Assembly (NCBI GenBank): GCA_038227995.1 | Contig: JBBRPP010000012.1 | Coordinates: 1-64,000 of the forward strand | Direction of reading: 5' to 3' | Length of the DNA: 64,000 nt | DNA from: WLMZ01 sp038227995 | GTDB lineage: Bacteria > Actinomycetota > Acidimicrobiia > Acidimicrobiales > Ilumatobacteraceae | In this document: piece by piece, positions 24,734 through 37,131 of the stretch | How positions within the stretch are numbered: the stretch's first letter is position 1 | Layout: each line of letters opens with the position of its first letter | Notes under the pieces: model-generated | The model's input: the letters and a program-made list of their open reading frames with translations, nothing else | What the model was told of the DNA's origin: nothing | Database searches by the model: none | Position numbers and translations under genes: made by a program

Positions 24734-26542
24734 TCAGAGGCGAGGCGGATCGACTTCGATCCGCAGCCTGCTTCCTTTTGGTCGGGGCGTCGTTTCGATC
24801 GCACCTCCGAGCACGTCCCACGTTCTGGCGCGCAGCATGACTCTGTTGTCGGACATCGTTGCTGACTGCACACCCAGCGACCCGAGTTGCGCTGCGTAGT
24901 CGGCTGCGCCCGAGCCGGAGACGACACCAAGAGCCGCAGCGGGAGGGAACCCGAGCATTTCTCGACGGGCCAACTCCTTGCTCAGCAACCGGCCCGGGTC
25001 GGCATGCAGGACTGCGTCGAGCACCTCGTGCTTCGGCACGAACGTCTGCACCAGGATTCGGCCCCCGGCCGATCGACCGCCGACGAGCCGCGCGGCGCGG
25101 GCGAGCAGCGACATGGCCTGCTCGGTTGCGCGGTACCGCGGTGCAAGCAGTTCACTGTCGAAGTCGAGAAACGCGACCGTGTCCGCGTGCCGAACACGAT
25201 GCAACGCCGCTTCGGTCCCGACGTAGACGCCCGCGTCGGGAACGGGAACCGATTCGTCGTCGGCACTCGTGATCGAGATCACCGGGCGCCCGGCGGCGGC
25301 CTGCAGCTCTTCGCGCAACCGAGTGACGCCGATCCGCAGCGCCGCAAACGCACCGGCACCGCATGCCTGGCACACCGCCGGCCGAACCGTCGAACACCGC
25401 GCGCACTCGAACATGCCGTCATCGCGCTGATGGACCGCTGCTTCGCATCGTTCGCAGCGCTGGATCGTGCGACACGTGCGGCACGCGAGCAGGCGCGCCC
25501 TCCCGGTCACGTTCAAGACACACACCACCTGTCGTTCCGGATCGCGAAGTTGCCGGATGAGCGCCGATGTCGCAAGGCTCTTCTGCCACGGATCGTCCTT
25601 CGTCCGATCGATGATCTCGACGATCGGCCATCCGGCGCGCTCGTCGTTGACCGACGGACGGCCCAGATGTCGGGGCAACCCAGTCGCATTCAACCCACCG
25701 ACCGCGACCGCGCTTGGACAGGGCGAGACGAGCAGGACCGGCACTCCAGCGCGAGAGGCTCGCTCGATCGCGACGTCACGCGCGTGCCACGTCGGTTGGC
25801 GCTCTTCCTGCAGCGACTCGTCGTGCTCGTCGAGCACCACGATCGATGCGAGCCCAGCGCACGGTGCCCATACCGCGGCGCGCGCCCCGATGACCACATC
25901 GACGCCCCCGGCCGCCGCCGCCCAATCGGTGGGTAGGAGTGCAACCGTGCGCCCGGCGCGACGGAGTCGAGCTGCAACGAGGCGAGCGTCGACGACGGAC
26001 GGCACCACAGCCAACATCGGCCCGAGTTGGCACGCCGCGAGGAGGACCGGTAAGACGTCGGCGGCGGGCGGGTGTCGCAGTACTCCTCCGCCCGATCGCA
26101 ACAGCGCCGACACGCCTGCGTGCATGGGTTCGGGAGGTGGTCCCCCGTGTACCGGCTCCGGCAGCCGGGTGACCGCCGTCGCCGGCGACGCGCTGACGAG
26201 AAATGGACGAAGCCGGCCGGCCCACCGTCGGCTCGCCCAGCGTGCGAGCTCGATGATGTCGGCCGACGGTCCGTGTCCCGTGACCTTGGCAAGCGGCAGC
26301 AATCGGTCGAACGGCACAGTCGCGTCGGGCGGACCGATGGCGACGACCCACCCGCCGACACGACGACCTGCCAGCGAGATCCGCACGCGAGTCCCGACCA
26401 TGACGCGATCGAGCCAGGCCGTCGGGACGATGTAGTCGAATTGTCGATCGAGACCGGTGACATCGGGTACCACGCGGGCAACGACGATGTTCGTCCCGAC
26501 CGGCTGCTCGGCCACCACTGGCGGCGGGGCCGCCTCGATCAC
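24734..26542 (-). CDS. priA: PriA-like primosomal protein, ATPase-deficient
   Basis: Replication-restart protein homologue of 602 residues (E. coli 732). The N-terminal 3'-DNA-binding domain is present (VVARVVPDVTGLDRQFDYIVP). The Walker A loop is lost: residues 151-160 read GGGVLRHPPA where active PriA has GxxGSGKT; the DEEH box survives as DEHD (238-241). All eight zinc-binding cysteines are seen (354, 357, 363, 366, 380, 383, 391, 394). It is therefore likely a DNA- and protein-binding loader without helicase activity, as in other actinobacteria. Four bases separate it from metK. Confidence 0.92.
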   Translation of the reverse strand: MIEAAPPPVVAEQPVGTNIVVARVVPDVTGLDRQFDYIVPTAWLDRVMVGTRVRISLAGRRVGGWVVAIGPPDATVPFDRLLPLAKVTGHGPSADIIELARWASRRWAGRLRPFLVSASPATAVTRLPEPVHGGPPPEPMHAGVSALLRSGGGVLRHPPAADVLPVLLAACQLGPMLAVVPSVVDARLVAARLRRAGRTVALLPTDWAAAAGGVDVVIGARAAVWAPCAGLASIVVLDEHDESLQEERQPTWHARDVAIERASRAGVPVLLVSPCPSAVAVGGLNATGLPRHLGRPSVNDERAGWPIVEIIDRTKDDPWQKSLATSALIRQLRDPERQVVCVLNVTGRARLLACRTCRTIQRCERCEAAVHQRDDGMFECARCSTVRPAVCQACGAGAFAALRIGVTRLREELQAAAGRPVISITSADDESVPVPDAGVYVGTEAALHRVRHADTVAFLDFDSELLAPRYRATEQAMSLLARAARLVGGRSAGGRILVQTFVPKHEVLDAVLHADPGRLLSKELARREMLGFPPAAALGVVSGSGAADYAAQLGSLGVQSATMSDNRVMLRARTWDVLGGAIETTPRPKGSRLRIEVDPPRL

Positions 26543-26546
26543 GGAA

Positions 26547-27740
26547 TCAGGCGCCGATCGCAGCCTTGAAGTCGCTCAGGCGGCTGACCTGCTCCCACGT
26601 GAACTCGGGCAGGTCGCGGCCGAAGTGACCGTAGGCAGCGGTCTTGCGGAAGATCGGCCGCTTGAGGTCGAGGTCGCGCACGATGGCTGCCGGGCGGAGA
26701 TCGAACACGCTGCGCACGGCAGCCTCGATCACGGACGGATCGACGGTGTTCGTGCCGAACGTCTCGACCAGGATGCTGACCGGGTGCGCCATGCCGATGG
26801 CGTAGGCCACCTGGACTTCGCAGCGGGAGGCGGCGCCGGACGCGACGACGTGCTTGGCGACCCATCGGGCCGCGTACGCAGCGGATCGATCGACCTTGCT
26901 CGGGTCCTTGCCACTGAACGCGCCGCCACCATGGCGGCCCATGCCGCCGTAGGTGTCGACGATGATCTTGCGGCCGGTCAGGCCCGTGTCACCGTGCGGT
27001 CCACCGACGACGAAGTTGCCGGTCGGGTTGACGTAGACGTTGTATGCCTGGTCGGCGAACTCGGCGGGAATCGTCGGGCGGATGACCTGCTCGATGAGGT
27101 CGGGCCGGATCAACGTGTCGCGATCGATGCCGTCCTGGTGTTGAGTGCTGACGAGCACGGCCTTGAGCGCGACAGGCTTGCCGTGCTCGTAGTCGAACGT
27201 GACCTGGGTCTTGCCGTCGGGGCGCAGGTACGGAATCGCACCGGACTTGCGGACCTCGCTGAGGCGCTCGGCCAGACGGTGCGCGAGCCAGATCGGCAGG
27301 GGCATCAGGTCGGGGGTCTCATCGCAGGCGTAGCCGAACATCATGCCTTGATCGCCGGCACCCTGGCTGTTGATCATGTCCTCGCCGGCCTTGCCGCCGC
27401 GAAGCTCTTCGCTCTTGTCGACGCCCTGCGCGATGTCGGCGCTCTGCTCGTCAATGCTGACGATCACGCCGCACGTGTTTCCGTCGAAGCCGTACAGCGC
27501 GTTGTCGTAGCCGATGCTCTTGATGACCTCGCGGGCGATCTTGGGGATGTCGACGTAAGCGTTGGTGGTGATCTCACCGGCGACGACGCACAAGCCGGTG
27601 GTGAGCAGCGTCTCGCACGCAACACGGCCGTTTGGATCCTCGGTGAGAATGGCGTCGAGCACGGCATCGCTGACCTGATCGGCCATCTTGTCCGGGTGAC
27701 CCTCGGTCACGCTCTCGCTGGTAAATGTCCACTGGCTCAC
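26547..27740 (-). CDS. metK: S-adenosylmethionine synthetase
   Basis: Makes SAM from methionine and ATP. The 397-residue protein begins with TFTSESVTEGHPDKMADQ (ATP/metal loop), has GDQGMMFGYA, and the GGGAFSGKDPSKVDRSAAY signature. The GTG start at 27740 gives the standard N terminus; further upstream the frame is open but unrelated. The 64-nt gap to coaBC is too short for a SAM riboswitch and shows no such fold. Part of the gmk-rpoZ-coaBC-metK-priA series. Confidence 0.97.
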   Translation of the reverse strand: MSQWTFTSESVTEGHPDKMADQVSDAVLDAILTEDPNGRVACETLLTTGLCVVAGEITTNAYVDIPKIAREVIKSIGYDNALYGFDGNTCGVIVSIDEQSADIAQGVDKSEELRGGKAGEDMINSQGAGDQGMMFGYACDETPDLMPLPIWLAHRLAERLSEVRKSGAIPYLRPDGKTQVTFDYEHGKPVALKAVLVSTQHQDGIDRDTLIRPDLIEQVIRPTIPAEFADQAYNVYVNPTGNFVVGGPHGDTGLTGRKIIVDTYGGMGRHGGGAFSGKDPSKVDRSAAYAARWVAKHVVASGAASRCEVQVAYAIGMAHPVSILVETFGTNTVDPSVIEAAVRSVFDLRPAAIVRDLDLKRPIFRKTAAYGHFGRDLPEFTWEQVSRLSDFKAAIGA

Positions 27741-27804
27741 TGAAATGCTCCGAATCTCGTATTGAGGGTGACGATGTGTCTGGCGATGGTTTGGGCTTCG
27801 ATGC

Positions 27805-29037
27805 TCACGGCGTCGGGCGAAGTGCTGTGTGTCGGCCGCGGATGTCGACAACGGCGTCGAGCACTGCGGCAGCGATGCTGCGCTTGTCGGTCAGGCTCAC
27901 GCTCACCGTCGGCGCGTCAGGCCGCAGCAAGCATACGGCGTTGGTGTCGTGTTGGAAGCCGACCCCGGCGGCGCTGACGTCGTTGGCCACGACGAGGTCC
28001 AGCTGTTTGCGATGCAACTTCGACTCGGCGTTGGCGAGGAGATCGTCGGTTTCCGCCGCGAAGCCAACCAGCACTTGCCCCGTGCGCTTGATCGCGCCGA
28101 GTCCGGCGAGGATGTCGGGCGTCGCCTCGAGCACGATGTCGGGAGCGCCCCGGTCCTTCTTGAGCTTGCTGCTGACGACGGTCGCTGGGCGGAAATCGGC
28201 GACGGCGGCGGCCATCACCACCACGTCGGCGGTCGCTGCCGAGTGCTCGACCGCGGCCTGCATCTGTCCGGCCGTCTCGACCTTGACGACGACAGCACCC
28301 GGCGGGACGGGTAGCTCGACAGTGGAGATCAACGTGACCGTCGCGCCGCGTGACAGGGCTTCGGCGGCGATTGCGTACCCTTGCTTGCCGCTGCTGCGAT
28401 TGGCGATCACGCGCACGGCATCGATCGGTTCGCGTGTACCGCCCGCCGTGACGACCAGTGTGACGCCTTGGAGATCGCGAGGGCCGAGCACGAGTTCGAC
28501 TGCGGCGATGATTCGTTCCGGGGCGGCGAGTCGGCCCTTGCCGTCATCGCCACCGGCGAGTCGGCCCTCGTCGGGCTCGACCACCACCACGCCACGCCGG
28601 CGCAGCACGGCCAAGTTGTCCTGCACCGCAGGGTGCTCCCACATCTCGGTGTGCATCGCAGGGCACACGATCACCGGCGCACGCGTCGCCAGCAACGTGT
28701 TCGTGAGCAGGTCGGTGCTCAAACCGGCGGCATATGCCCCAACCAGCCGGGCTGTCGCCGGTACCACCAGCACCACATCAGCACGCTGGCCCAGCCGAGT
28801 GTGCGGAATCGGTGACGCTTCGTCCCACAGACTTGTCTGCACCGGTTCACTGCACAGCGCAGAGAGGGTCGTCCGGCCGATGAAATGCTCGGCGGCCTCG
28901 GTCATCACCGGTACGACGTGCGCCCCGGCATCGACCAGGCGGCGACAGACCTCGACGGCCTTGTACGCGGCGATGCCGCCGGTGACACCGACGACGATCA
29001 CCTTTCCGGCGAAATGAGAACCGCGCGCCTCTGCCAT
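27805..29037 (-). CDS. coaBC: Bifunctional phosphopantothenoylcysteine decarboxylase / phosphopantothenate-cysteine ligase
   Basis: Two consecutive steps of coenzyme A synthesis. In the 410-residue protein, the N-terminal CoaC flavoprotein half has GVTGGIAAYKA, the catalytic His region IPHTRL and PAMHTEMW (PAMN in E. coli). The CoaB half starts around residue 190 with LVVTAGGTREPIDAVRVIANRSSGKQG and has MAAAVADFRP and the KLKKD lysine that acts on the acyl-cytidylate. ATG start, 13 bp after rpoZ. Confidence 0.96.
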   Translation of the reverse strand: MAEARGSHFAGKVIVVGVTGGIAAYKAVEVCRRLVDAGAHVVPVMTEAAEHFIGRTTLSALCSEPVQTSLWDEASPIPHTRLGQRADVVLVVPATARLVGAYAAGLSTDLLTNTLLATRAPVIVCPAMHTEMWEHPAVQDNLAVLRRRGVVVVEPDEGRLAGGDDGKGRLAAPERIIAAVELVLGPRDLQGVTLVVTAGGTREPIDAVRVIANRSSGKQGYAIAAEALSRGATVTLISTVELPVPPGAVVVKVETAGQMQAAVEHSAATADVVVMAAAVADFRPATVVSSKLKKDRGAPDIVLEATPDILAGLGAIKRTGQVLVGFAAETDDLLANAESKLHRKQLDLVVANDVSAAGVGFQHDTNAVCLLRPDAPTVSVSLTDKRSIAAAVLDAVVDIRGRHTALRPTP

Positions 29038-29050
29038 GGCGAGCCTCGGT

Positions 29051-29344
29051 TCAGACCGCGGCGTCCGCCTCGGGGGCGTCTTCCGCCTCGGCCGGCAGAG
29101 CGACAGGGATCGACATGATCTTGTCGGCGGCGATCTCTTCGAACCCGATGCTCAGCGGCTTGCGGGCGACTGATGACACCTGTGGCGGCACCATGTGGCC
29201 GAGGCCTTCACCGAGCTGATTGAAGTACGAATTGATCTGCCGAGCGCGACGTGCGGCGAGCGTGACCAGGCTGAACTTGGAATCCACCCGCCCGAGGAGC
29301 TCCTCGATCGGTGGGTTCATCATCGTGTCGTTGGTACGCGCCAT
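29051..29344 (-). CDS. rpoZ: RNA polymerase omega subunit
   Basis: 97-residue assembly subunit of RNA polymerase. Conserved core: PPIEELLGRVDSKFSLVTLAARRARQIN, with the helix that clamps the beta' C terminus. The acidic tail (PAEAEDAPEADAAV) is variable. Located between gmk and coaBC as in most actinobacteria. Confidence 0.95.
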   Translation of the reverse strand: MARTNDTMMNPPIEELLGRVDSKFSLVTLAARRARQINSYFNQLGEGLGHMVPPQVSSVARKPLSIGFEEIAADKIMSIPVALPAEAEDAPEADAAV

Positions 29345-29431
29345 TGTCGCGGTCCTCCCGGTTGAGTAGCCCGGAAAGCCTACCGCACGACCCGTCGATG
29401 CGGGCGGACCACCCAGTGGACGCAGTGTCGG

Positions 29432-30016
29432 TCAGGCCGGAGAGGCCTGGGCAGCCCGACAGGCGTTGATGATCGCCAACATTTCGTCGATGGTGGCCTC
29501 GAGATCGTCGTTGACCACGACGAAGTCGGCGAGTTCCATGCCGACCGGTTCTTCGTCCTCGGCCTTGCGCAGCCGTTCCTCCACCTTCTGTTCGGGGTCG
29601 CCGCGGCCGCGCAGACGTCGCTCTTGTTCGGCCCGAGAGGGCGGCAGAACGAAGATCAGAACGGCGCGTGGCTCAATAGCTTTGACCTGCTGCGCGCCGT
29701 CGACTTCGATCTCGAGGACGACGTCGCGCCCATCGGTGGACTCCGGGTTCGGAGTTCCGTACAGGTTGCCCAGGAACTCGGTGGATTCGAGGAAGCCGCC
29801 GGATGCGAGGCGTTGCTCGAACTGGTCACGGGTGGCGAACACGTACGCGTCATCGTGTTCGCCATCGCGCTGTGACCGCGTCGTCCAACTCCTGCTCAGC
29901 CACAACTGAGGGTCGCGTTCCACCAATGCCTTGACGATGGTGCCTTTGCCGACCCCACCGGGGCCCGACACGACGACGATCAGCGGCTCACGGTGGAGCG
30001 AGCGCCGCTCGGGCAT
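29432..30016 (-). CDS. gmk: Guanylate kinase
   Basis: Phosphorylates GMP to GDP. The 194-residue P-loop kinase has GPGGVGKGT at 18-26, SRSWTTRSQRDGEHD for the GMP-binding RxxR/PR-G-E segment, and the LEIEVDGAQQVK block. The ATG overlaps the mihF stop by one base (TAATG), so translation is coupled with the nucleoid protein. Confidence 0.97.
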   Translation of the reverse strand: MPERRSLHREPLIVVVSGPGGVGKGTIVKALVERDPQLWLSRSWTTRSQRDGEHDDAYVFATRDQFEQRLASGGFLESTEFLGNLYGTPNPESTDGRDVVLEIEVDGAQQVKAIEPRAVLIFVLPPSRAEQERRLRGRGDPEQKVEERLRKAEDEEPVGMELADFVVVNDDLEATIDEMLAIINACRAAQASPA

Positions 30017-30327
30017 TACTTGGAGAGCTGATCCAGCAATGATGCCTTCTGCTGCGCGCCGAGACCCTGGACACGGCGATTGTCGGCGATGCCGATCTCT
30101 TCCATGACCTTGCGGGCCTTCACCTTGCCGACGCCGGGAAGCGATTCGAGCAAGGAGACGACCTTCAACTTACCGACGGTGCTGTCGGTGGACTTGAGGG
30201 CCTCGGCCAGCGAGACGGAGCCCATCTTGAGCTGTGCCTTGAGTTCGGCGCGGGCGGCGCGGGCGACTGCGGCTTTGGCCAATGCGTCAGCACGCTGTTC
30301 GGGAGTCAGTGCGGGAGGTGTTGCCAT
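30016..30327 (-). CDS. mihF: Integration host factor, actinobacterial (MihF) type
   Basis: 103-residue nucleoid-associated protein with a helix-two-turn-helix fold: PPALTPEQRADALAKAA, a central VSLAEAL, then LLESLPGVGKVKARKVMEEIGIADNRRVQGLG, which is diagnostic of the mycobacterial IHF and Streptomyces sIHF family and confined to Actinobacteria. The ATG at 30327 has GGAGG about 8 nt upstream; an ATG nine bases earlier is less likely. It follows the pyr operon after a 69-bp gap and is coupled to gmk. Confidence 0.95.
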   Translation of the reverse strand: MATPPALTPEQRADALAKAAVARAARAELKAQLKMGSVSLAEALKSTDSTVGKLKVVSLLESLPGVGKVKARKVMEEIGIADNRRVQGLGAQQKASLLDQLSK

Positions 30328-30369
30328 GGCAATCATTGTAGAGCGCTTACGCTGCCCCTTTGGGGATCA

Positions 30370-30387
30370 CCACCCGTTCACGGGTGG
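30370..30387. terminator. Hairpin after pyrD, possible terminator
   Basis: CCACCCG-TTCA-CGGGTGG, a perfect 7-bp GC-rich stem with a four-base loop, lies 10 bp past the pyrD stop and is followed by a smaller CCCC-TTT-GGGG hairpin (30355-30365). No U-tract follows, so it may be a weak terminator or part of the mihF leader. Confidence 0.45.
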
Positions 30388-30396
30388 CGACAGAGG

Positions 30397-31319
30397 TCAC
30401 CGCACCGCACCGGTGAGGTCGGCGAGGCAGCTGATACCCTCGCCCGCCGCCCAATCGACGAGGTCGTTGGCGACCTTCCACGGGGCGCGCGGGTCGGCGA
30501 ACGTCGCCGTGCCGACCTGAACGGCGCACGCGCCCGCCAACATCAGCTCTGCGGCGTCCCAGCCATTGGTGACACCACCGACCCCGATCAACGCGAGTTC
30601 GGGAAGCGCATCGTGCACGTCGTACACCGCGCGAACTGCGATCGGATGAATGCCGCGGCCGGACAGACCGCCGCCGCCGTTGCCGAGTGCAGGCTTTCGT
30701 GTGGCCGGGTCGATGACCATTCCGAGCAAGGTGTTGATGAGCGTGATCGCTTCTGCGCCCGCCTCGCTGACCGAGCGAGCGACCTCCACGACCCGGTCCG
30801 TGTTCGGGCTCAGCTTGGCCCATCGCGGACGTCCGACAACATCACAGGCCGCGACGACCGCCGCGCTCAGGTCAGGGTCGTGAGCAAAGATGCCGCTGCG
30901 ACCTTCGAGGTTCGGACACGACAGGTTGATCTCGACCGCGATCACCGACGGTCCGGCTGCCGCGACCTGCTCGGCGGCCGAGCGATAGTCGGCGAGCGTG
31001 CGGCCCCAGATGCTCACCACGACGCGAGCACCCGTGGCTTCCAGATGTGGCAAGTCGTCGCGCAACCATGCGGTGACGCCTGGCCCTTGCAAGCCGACGG
31101 CGTTGATCATGCCCTGGGGCGTCGGATGGACTCGCGGGCTGGGATTGCCCCGCCACTCGTACGCCGCGAGCGATTTGACGACGACTGCGCCGAGCTTCGA
31201 CAGGTCGCCATAGGCGCCGAGTTCGGCTCCGTGACCAGCCGTCCCGGATGCCGTCATCACCGCGTGCGGCAGGCGGATCGAGCCGACGTTCACGGCAGCG
31301 TCGACCGCCGCGCGACCCG

Positions 31320-31323
<4 letters not shown>
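30397..31323 (-). CDS. pyrD: Dihydroorotate dehydrogenase, class 1B catalytic subunit
   Basis: Oxidises dihydroorotate to orotate. The 308-residue TIM barrel has VMTASGT and EINLSCPNL with the catalytic Cys136, which marks cytosolic class 1 (class 2 has Ser). Substrate and FMN motifs (NTLLG, GVGGV) are in place. Class 1B enzymes need the PyrK iron-sulfur subunit to pass electrons to NAD; no pyrK is adjacent. The ATG overlaps the carB stop by 4 bp, making it last in the pyr operon. Confidence 0.93.
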
Positions 31324-34625
<3,302 letters not shown>

Positions 34626-34628
34626 GAC

Positions 34629-35807
34629 TCAGGCGACTCCCCGCTCGGCCGCCGGCAGGCCGGCAACGCGCGCCGGCGGTGATCGACGCACCATGGGTTT
34701 CGTGCGCCATTCGTTCGGATCGTTCATCATCGCGTCGAACACGCCGAACAGGTAGCTGGCATCGTGTGGGCCGGGCCCGGCCTCTGGGTGGTATTGCACG
34801 CTGAACGCCGGCTGACCGACGACCCACATGCCCTCGTTGGTGTGGTCGTTGAGGTTGACGTGGGTGACCTCGACCTGCGATCCGAGGCTGTCGGGGTCGA
34901 CGCAGAAGTTGTGGTTCTGGCTTGTGATCTCGACCTTGCCGCTGGCGACGTGCTGAACGGGATGGTTACCGCCGTGGTGGCCGAAGGGAAGCTTGAAGGT
35001 GCTGCCGCCGAGGGCACGACTGAGGATCTGGTGACCAAGGCAGATGCCGAAGACCGGCACGCGCCCGACGAGTTGACCAACCGCCTCCACCGCATAGCCG
35101 ACCTCGGCCGGATCGCCCGGGCCGTTCGACAGGAAGACGCCAGAGGGCTCGAGCGAGAGCACTTCGTCGGCAGTCGTCGACGCCGGAACAACCGTGACCG
35201 TGCCGAGGGTGGCGAGGTGATCGATGATCGAGAACTTGATGCCGTAGTCGTAGGCGACGATGCGACGCTCGCCGCTTCCGACGGTGAACGACGTCGGGGT
35301 GGTGACCTGGGCGACGAGATCGATGCCATCAGTGCCCGGCTCGGCGACCGCCGCGGCCAGGAGTGCGGATTCGCCTGCCGTACCGAACGCCCCTGTCATC
35401 GCGCCGGTGTCACGCAGCAGGCGCGTGAGGCGTCGGGTGTCGATGCCGGCGATGCCACTCACTCCGTAGCGGCGCAGCATCGCGTCGAGGTGAGCTTCGG
35501 ACCGGTAGTTCGACTCTCGACGGGCCAGGTCGCGGACGATCACGCCGCGACAGAACGGGCGCCGCGACTCGAAGTCGGCCAACGTCGCGCCGTAGTTGCC
35601 GATGTGCGGATAGGTGAACGTGATGATCTGTCCGGCGTAGCTCGGATCGGTCATCACTTCCTGATATCCGCTGAGCACCGTGTTGAACACGACCTCGCCG
35701 CTGGCGATGCCCGAGGGCGGGATCGAGCCGATCAGCTCGCCCTCGAAGACGCTGCCGTCGGCGAGCACCAGCGCCGCTTCGGTGATGGTTTCGGGTGGCG
35801 TACTCAT
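34629..35807 (-). CDS. carA: Carbamoyl-phosphate synthase small (glutaminase) subunit
   Basis: Provides ammonia from glutamine to CarB. The 392-residue product has the N-terminal CarA domain (VFNTVLSGYQEVMTDPSY) and a class I glutaminase domain with the triad Cys256 (GICLGHQ), His340 and Glu342 (QYHPEAGPGPHD). The 3' end carries a short Arg/Pro/Ala extension. It is separated from pyrC by 43 bp holding two ARG boxes, so it may have its own arginine-controlled promoter within the pyr operon. Confidence 0.97.
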   Translation of the reverse strand: MSTPPETITEAALVLADGSVFEGELIGSIPPSGIASGEVVFNTVLSGYQEVMTDPSYAGQIITFTYPHIGNYGATLADFESRRPFCRGVIVRDLARRESNYRSEAHLDAMLRRYGVSGIAGIDTRRLTRLLRDTGAMTGAFGTAGESALLAAAVAEPGTDGIDLVAQVTTPTSFTVGSGERRIVAYDYGIKFSIIDHLATLGTVTVVPASTTADEVLSLEPSGVFLSNGPGDPAEVGYAVEAVGQLVGRVPVFGICLGHQILSRALGGSTFKLPFGHHGGNHPVQHVASGKVEITSQNHNFCVDPDSLGSQVEVTHVNLNDHTNEGMWVVGQPAFSVQYHPEAGPGPHDASYLFGVFDAMMNDPNEWRTKPMVRRSPPARVAGLPAAERGVA

Positions 35808-35819
35808 GTCCTACATCCT

Positions 35820-35853
35820 TGCATGTTCATCCAATACTCTGCATGATAATTCA
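35820..35853 (-). promoter_or_regulatory. Two ARG boxes before carA, inside the pyr operon
   Basis: TGCATGTTCATCCA (35820-35833) and TGCATGATAATTCA (35840-35853) lie 20 bp apart, exactly the spacing of the argC boxes, and align with them base for base. The second fits the E. coli half-site ATTCA as well. The upstream box overlaps the pyrC stop codon, so ArgR here could control an internal promoter or act as a roadblock for carAB-pyrD. No strong -35/-10 pair was recognised. Confidence 0.75.
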
Positions 35854-37131
35854 TCGTTGCGCTGACCCGTCGATGACAACCGGCACACCGGACAGCACTG
35901 TGTGACGCACCTTGCCGCGTACCGATCGTCCCGCGTACGGCGTGTTTCGGCTCTTGCTCGCCATCCCCGACGGCAGGACTCGCCACGTCAGATCCGGATC
36001 GAACACGGTGAGGTTGGCCGGGCTGCCGGCTTCGATCGTCCGTCCGTGACGGTCGGAGACACCGGCGATCGCCGCCGGTTGCCATGACAGCAACGCCACC
36101 ACCTGCTGCAGTTCCAACCCGAGTTCGCTGATCGACAGGGCAAGCGATGTCTCCAGTCCGAGCATCCCCGGGGGCGCCTGATCGAGCGGCATCTCCTTCA
36201 GCTCCGACGAGTGCGGAGCGTGATCGGTCGCGATCGCGTCAATGGTTCCATCGGCGAGACCGCGCTTGACGGCATCGATGTCCGCTCGCTCGCGCAGCGG
36301 CGGATTGACCTTGAAGATCGGATCGAAGCCGTTCAGCGATTCGTCGGTGAGAGTGAAGTGGTGAGGTGCGGCCTCGGCTGTCACACGGAGACCGTCTGCT
36401 TTCGCGCTGCGGACGAGGTCAACACTTCTCGCGGTCGACAGATGCAGGAAGTGCACCGGCGCGCCGGTGAGGCGCGACAGTTCGATGTCGCGGAAGACCA
36501 TCAACTCTTCGGCGACCGAGGGCCAACCTGGCACCCCGAGTCGCGAACAGCACGACCCCTCGTGCATCACTGCGCCTTCCGTCAGCCGGCTGACCTCGCA
36601 GTGCTGAGCAAGCGTGATCCCCAGGCTCTTGCCGTACTCGAGGGCCCGTCGCATCAGCAGCGGGTCCTGCACCCCGGCACCGTCGTCGGTGAAGAGGCGT
36701 ACGCCCGCCGCGGCGAGCTCGGCCAGCGGTGCCAGCGTCTCCCCCGCCCGCCCCATCGTGATGCATCCGCTCGGCAGCACTTCGCACAGACCCGCCTGCT
36801 GGCCGAGGCGACGCACCAACTCGATCACCGCGACGCTGTCGTGCGGCGGTTCCGTGTTCGGCATAGCCACGATGGCAGTGAAACCGCCACACGCGGCCGA
36901 ACGCGAACCCGTCTCGATCGTCTCGGCTTCCTCACGCCCCGGCTCGCGCAGGTGCACGTGCAGATCGACGAAACCGGGACTCACCATGCATCCGCTGGCG
37001 TCCAGCATGATGTCGCCACGCAACGATGGCCCGACCTCGGCCACGGTCGAGCCTTCGATCCGGACATCGGCCGAACGCTCGCCGGTCTGATCCAGGACGG
37101 TGCCACCCTTGAGGACGATGGAGGAACTCAT
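35851..37131 (-). CDS. pyrC: Dihydroorotase
   Basis: Cyclises carbamoyl aspartate to dihydroorotate. The 426-residue amidohydrolase has the zinc motif DLHVHLREPG (His58, His60), MPNTEPP, KVNPPLR and the ATDHAPH metal-binding segment. It belongs to the multifunctional-type (class I) dihydroorotases. The ATG overlaps the pyrB stop by 4 bp; a long open upstream frame is only a shadow of pyrB. Confidence 0.96.
   Translation of the reverse strand: MSSSIVLKGGTVLDQTGERSADVRIEGSTVAEVGPSLRGDIMLDASGCMVSPGFVDLHVHLREPGREEAETIETGSRSAACGGFTAIVAMPNTEPPHDSVAVIELVRRLGQQAGLCEVLPSGCITMGRAGETLAPLAELAAAGVRLFTDDGAGVQDPLLMRRALEYGKSLGITLAQHCEVSRLTEGAVMHEGSCCSRLGVPGWPSVAEELMVFRDIELSRLTGAPVHFLHLSTARSVDLVRSAKADGLRVTAEAAPHHFTLTDESLNGFDPIFKVNPPLRERADIDAVKRGLADGTIDAIATDHAPHSSELKEMPLDQAPPGMLGLETSLALSISELGLELQQVVALLSWQPAAIAGVSDRHGRTIEAGSPANLTVFDPDLTWRVLPSGMASKSRNTPYAGRSVRGKVRHTVLSGVPVVIDGSAQR

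Noticed and set aside
27741..27804. Possible SAM riboswitch before metK
   Set aside because: Only 64 nt separate metK from coaBC and no pseudoknot or kink-turn pattern is seen.
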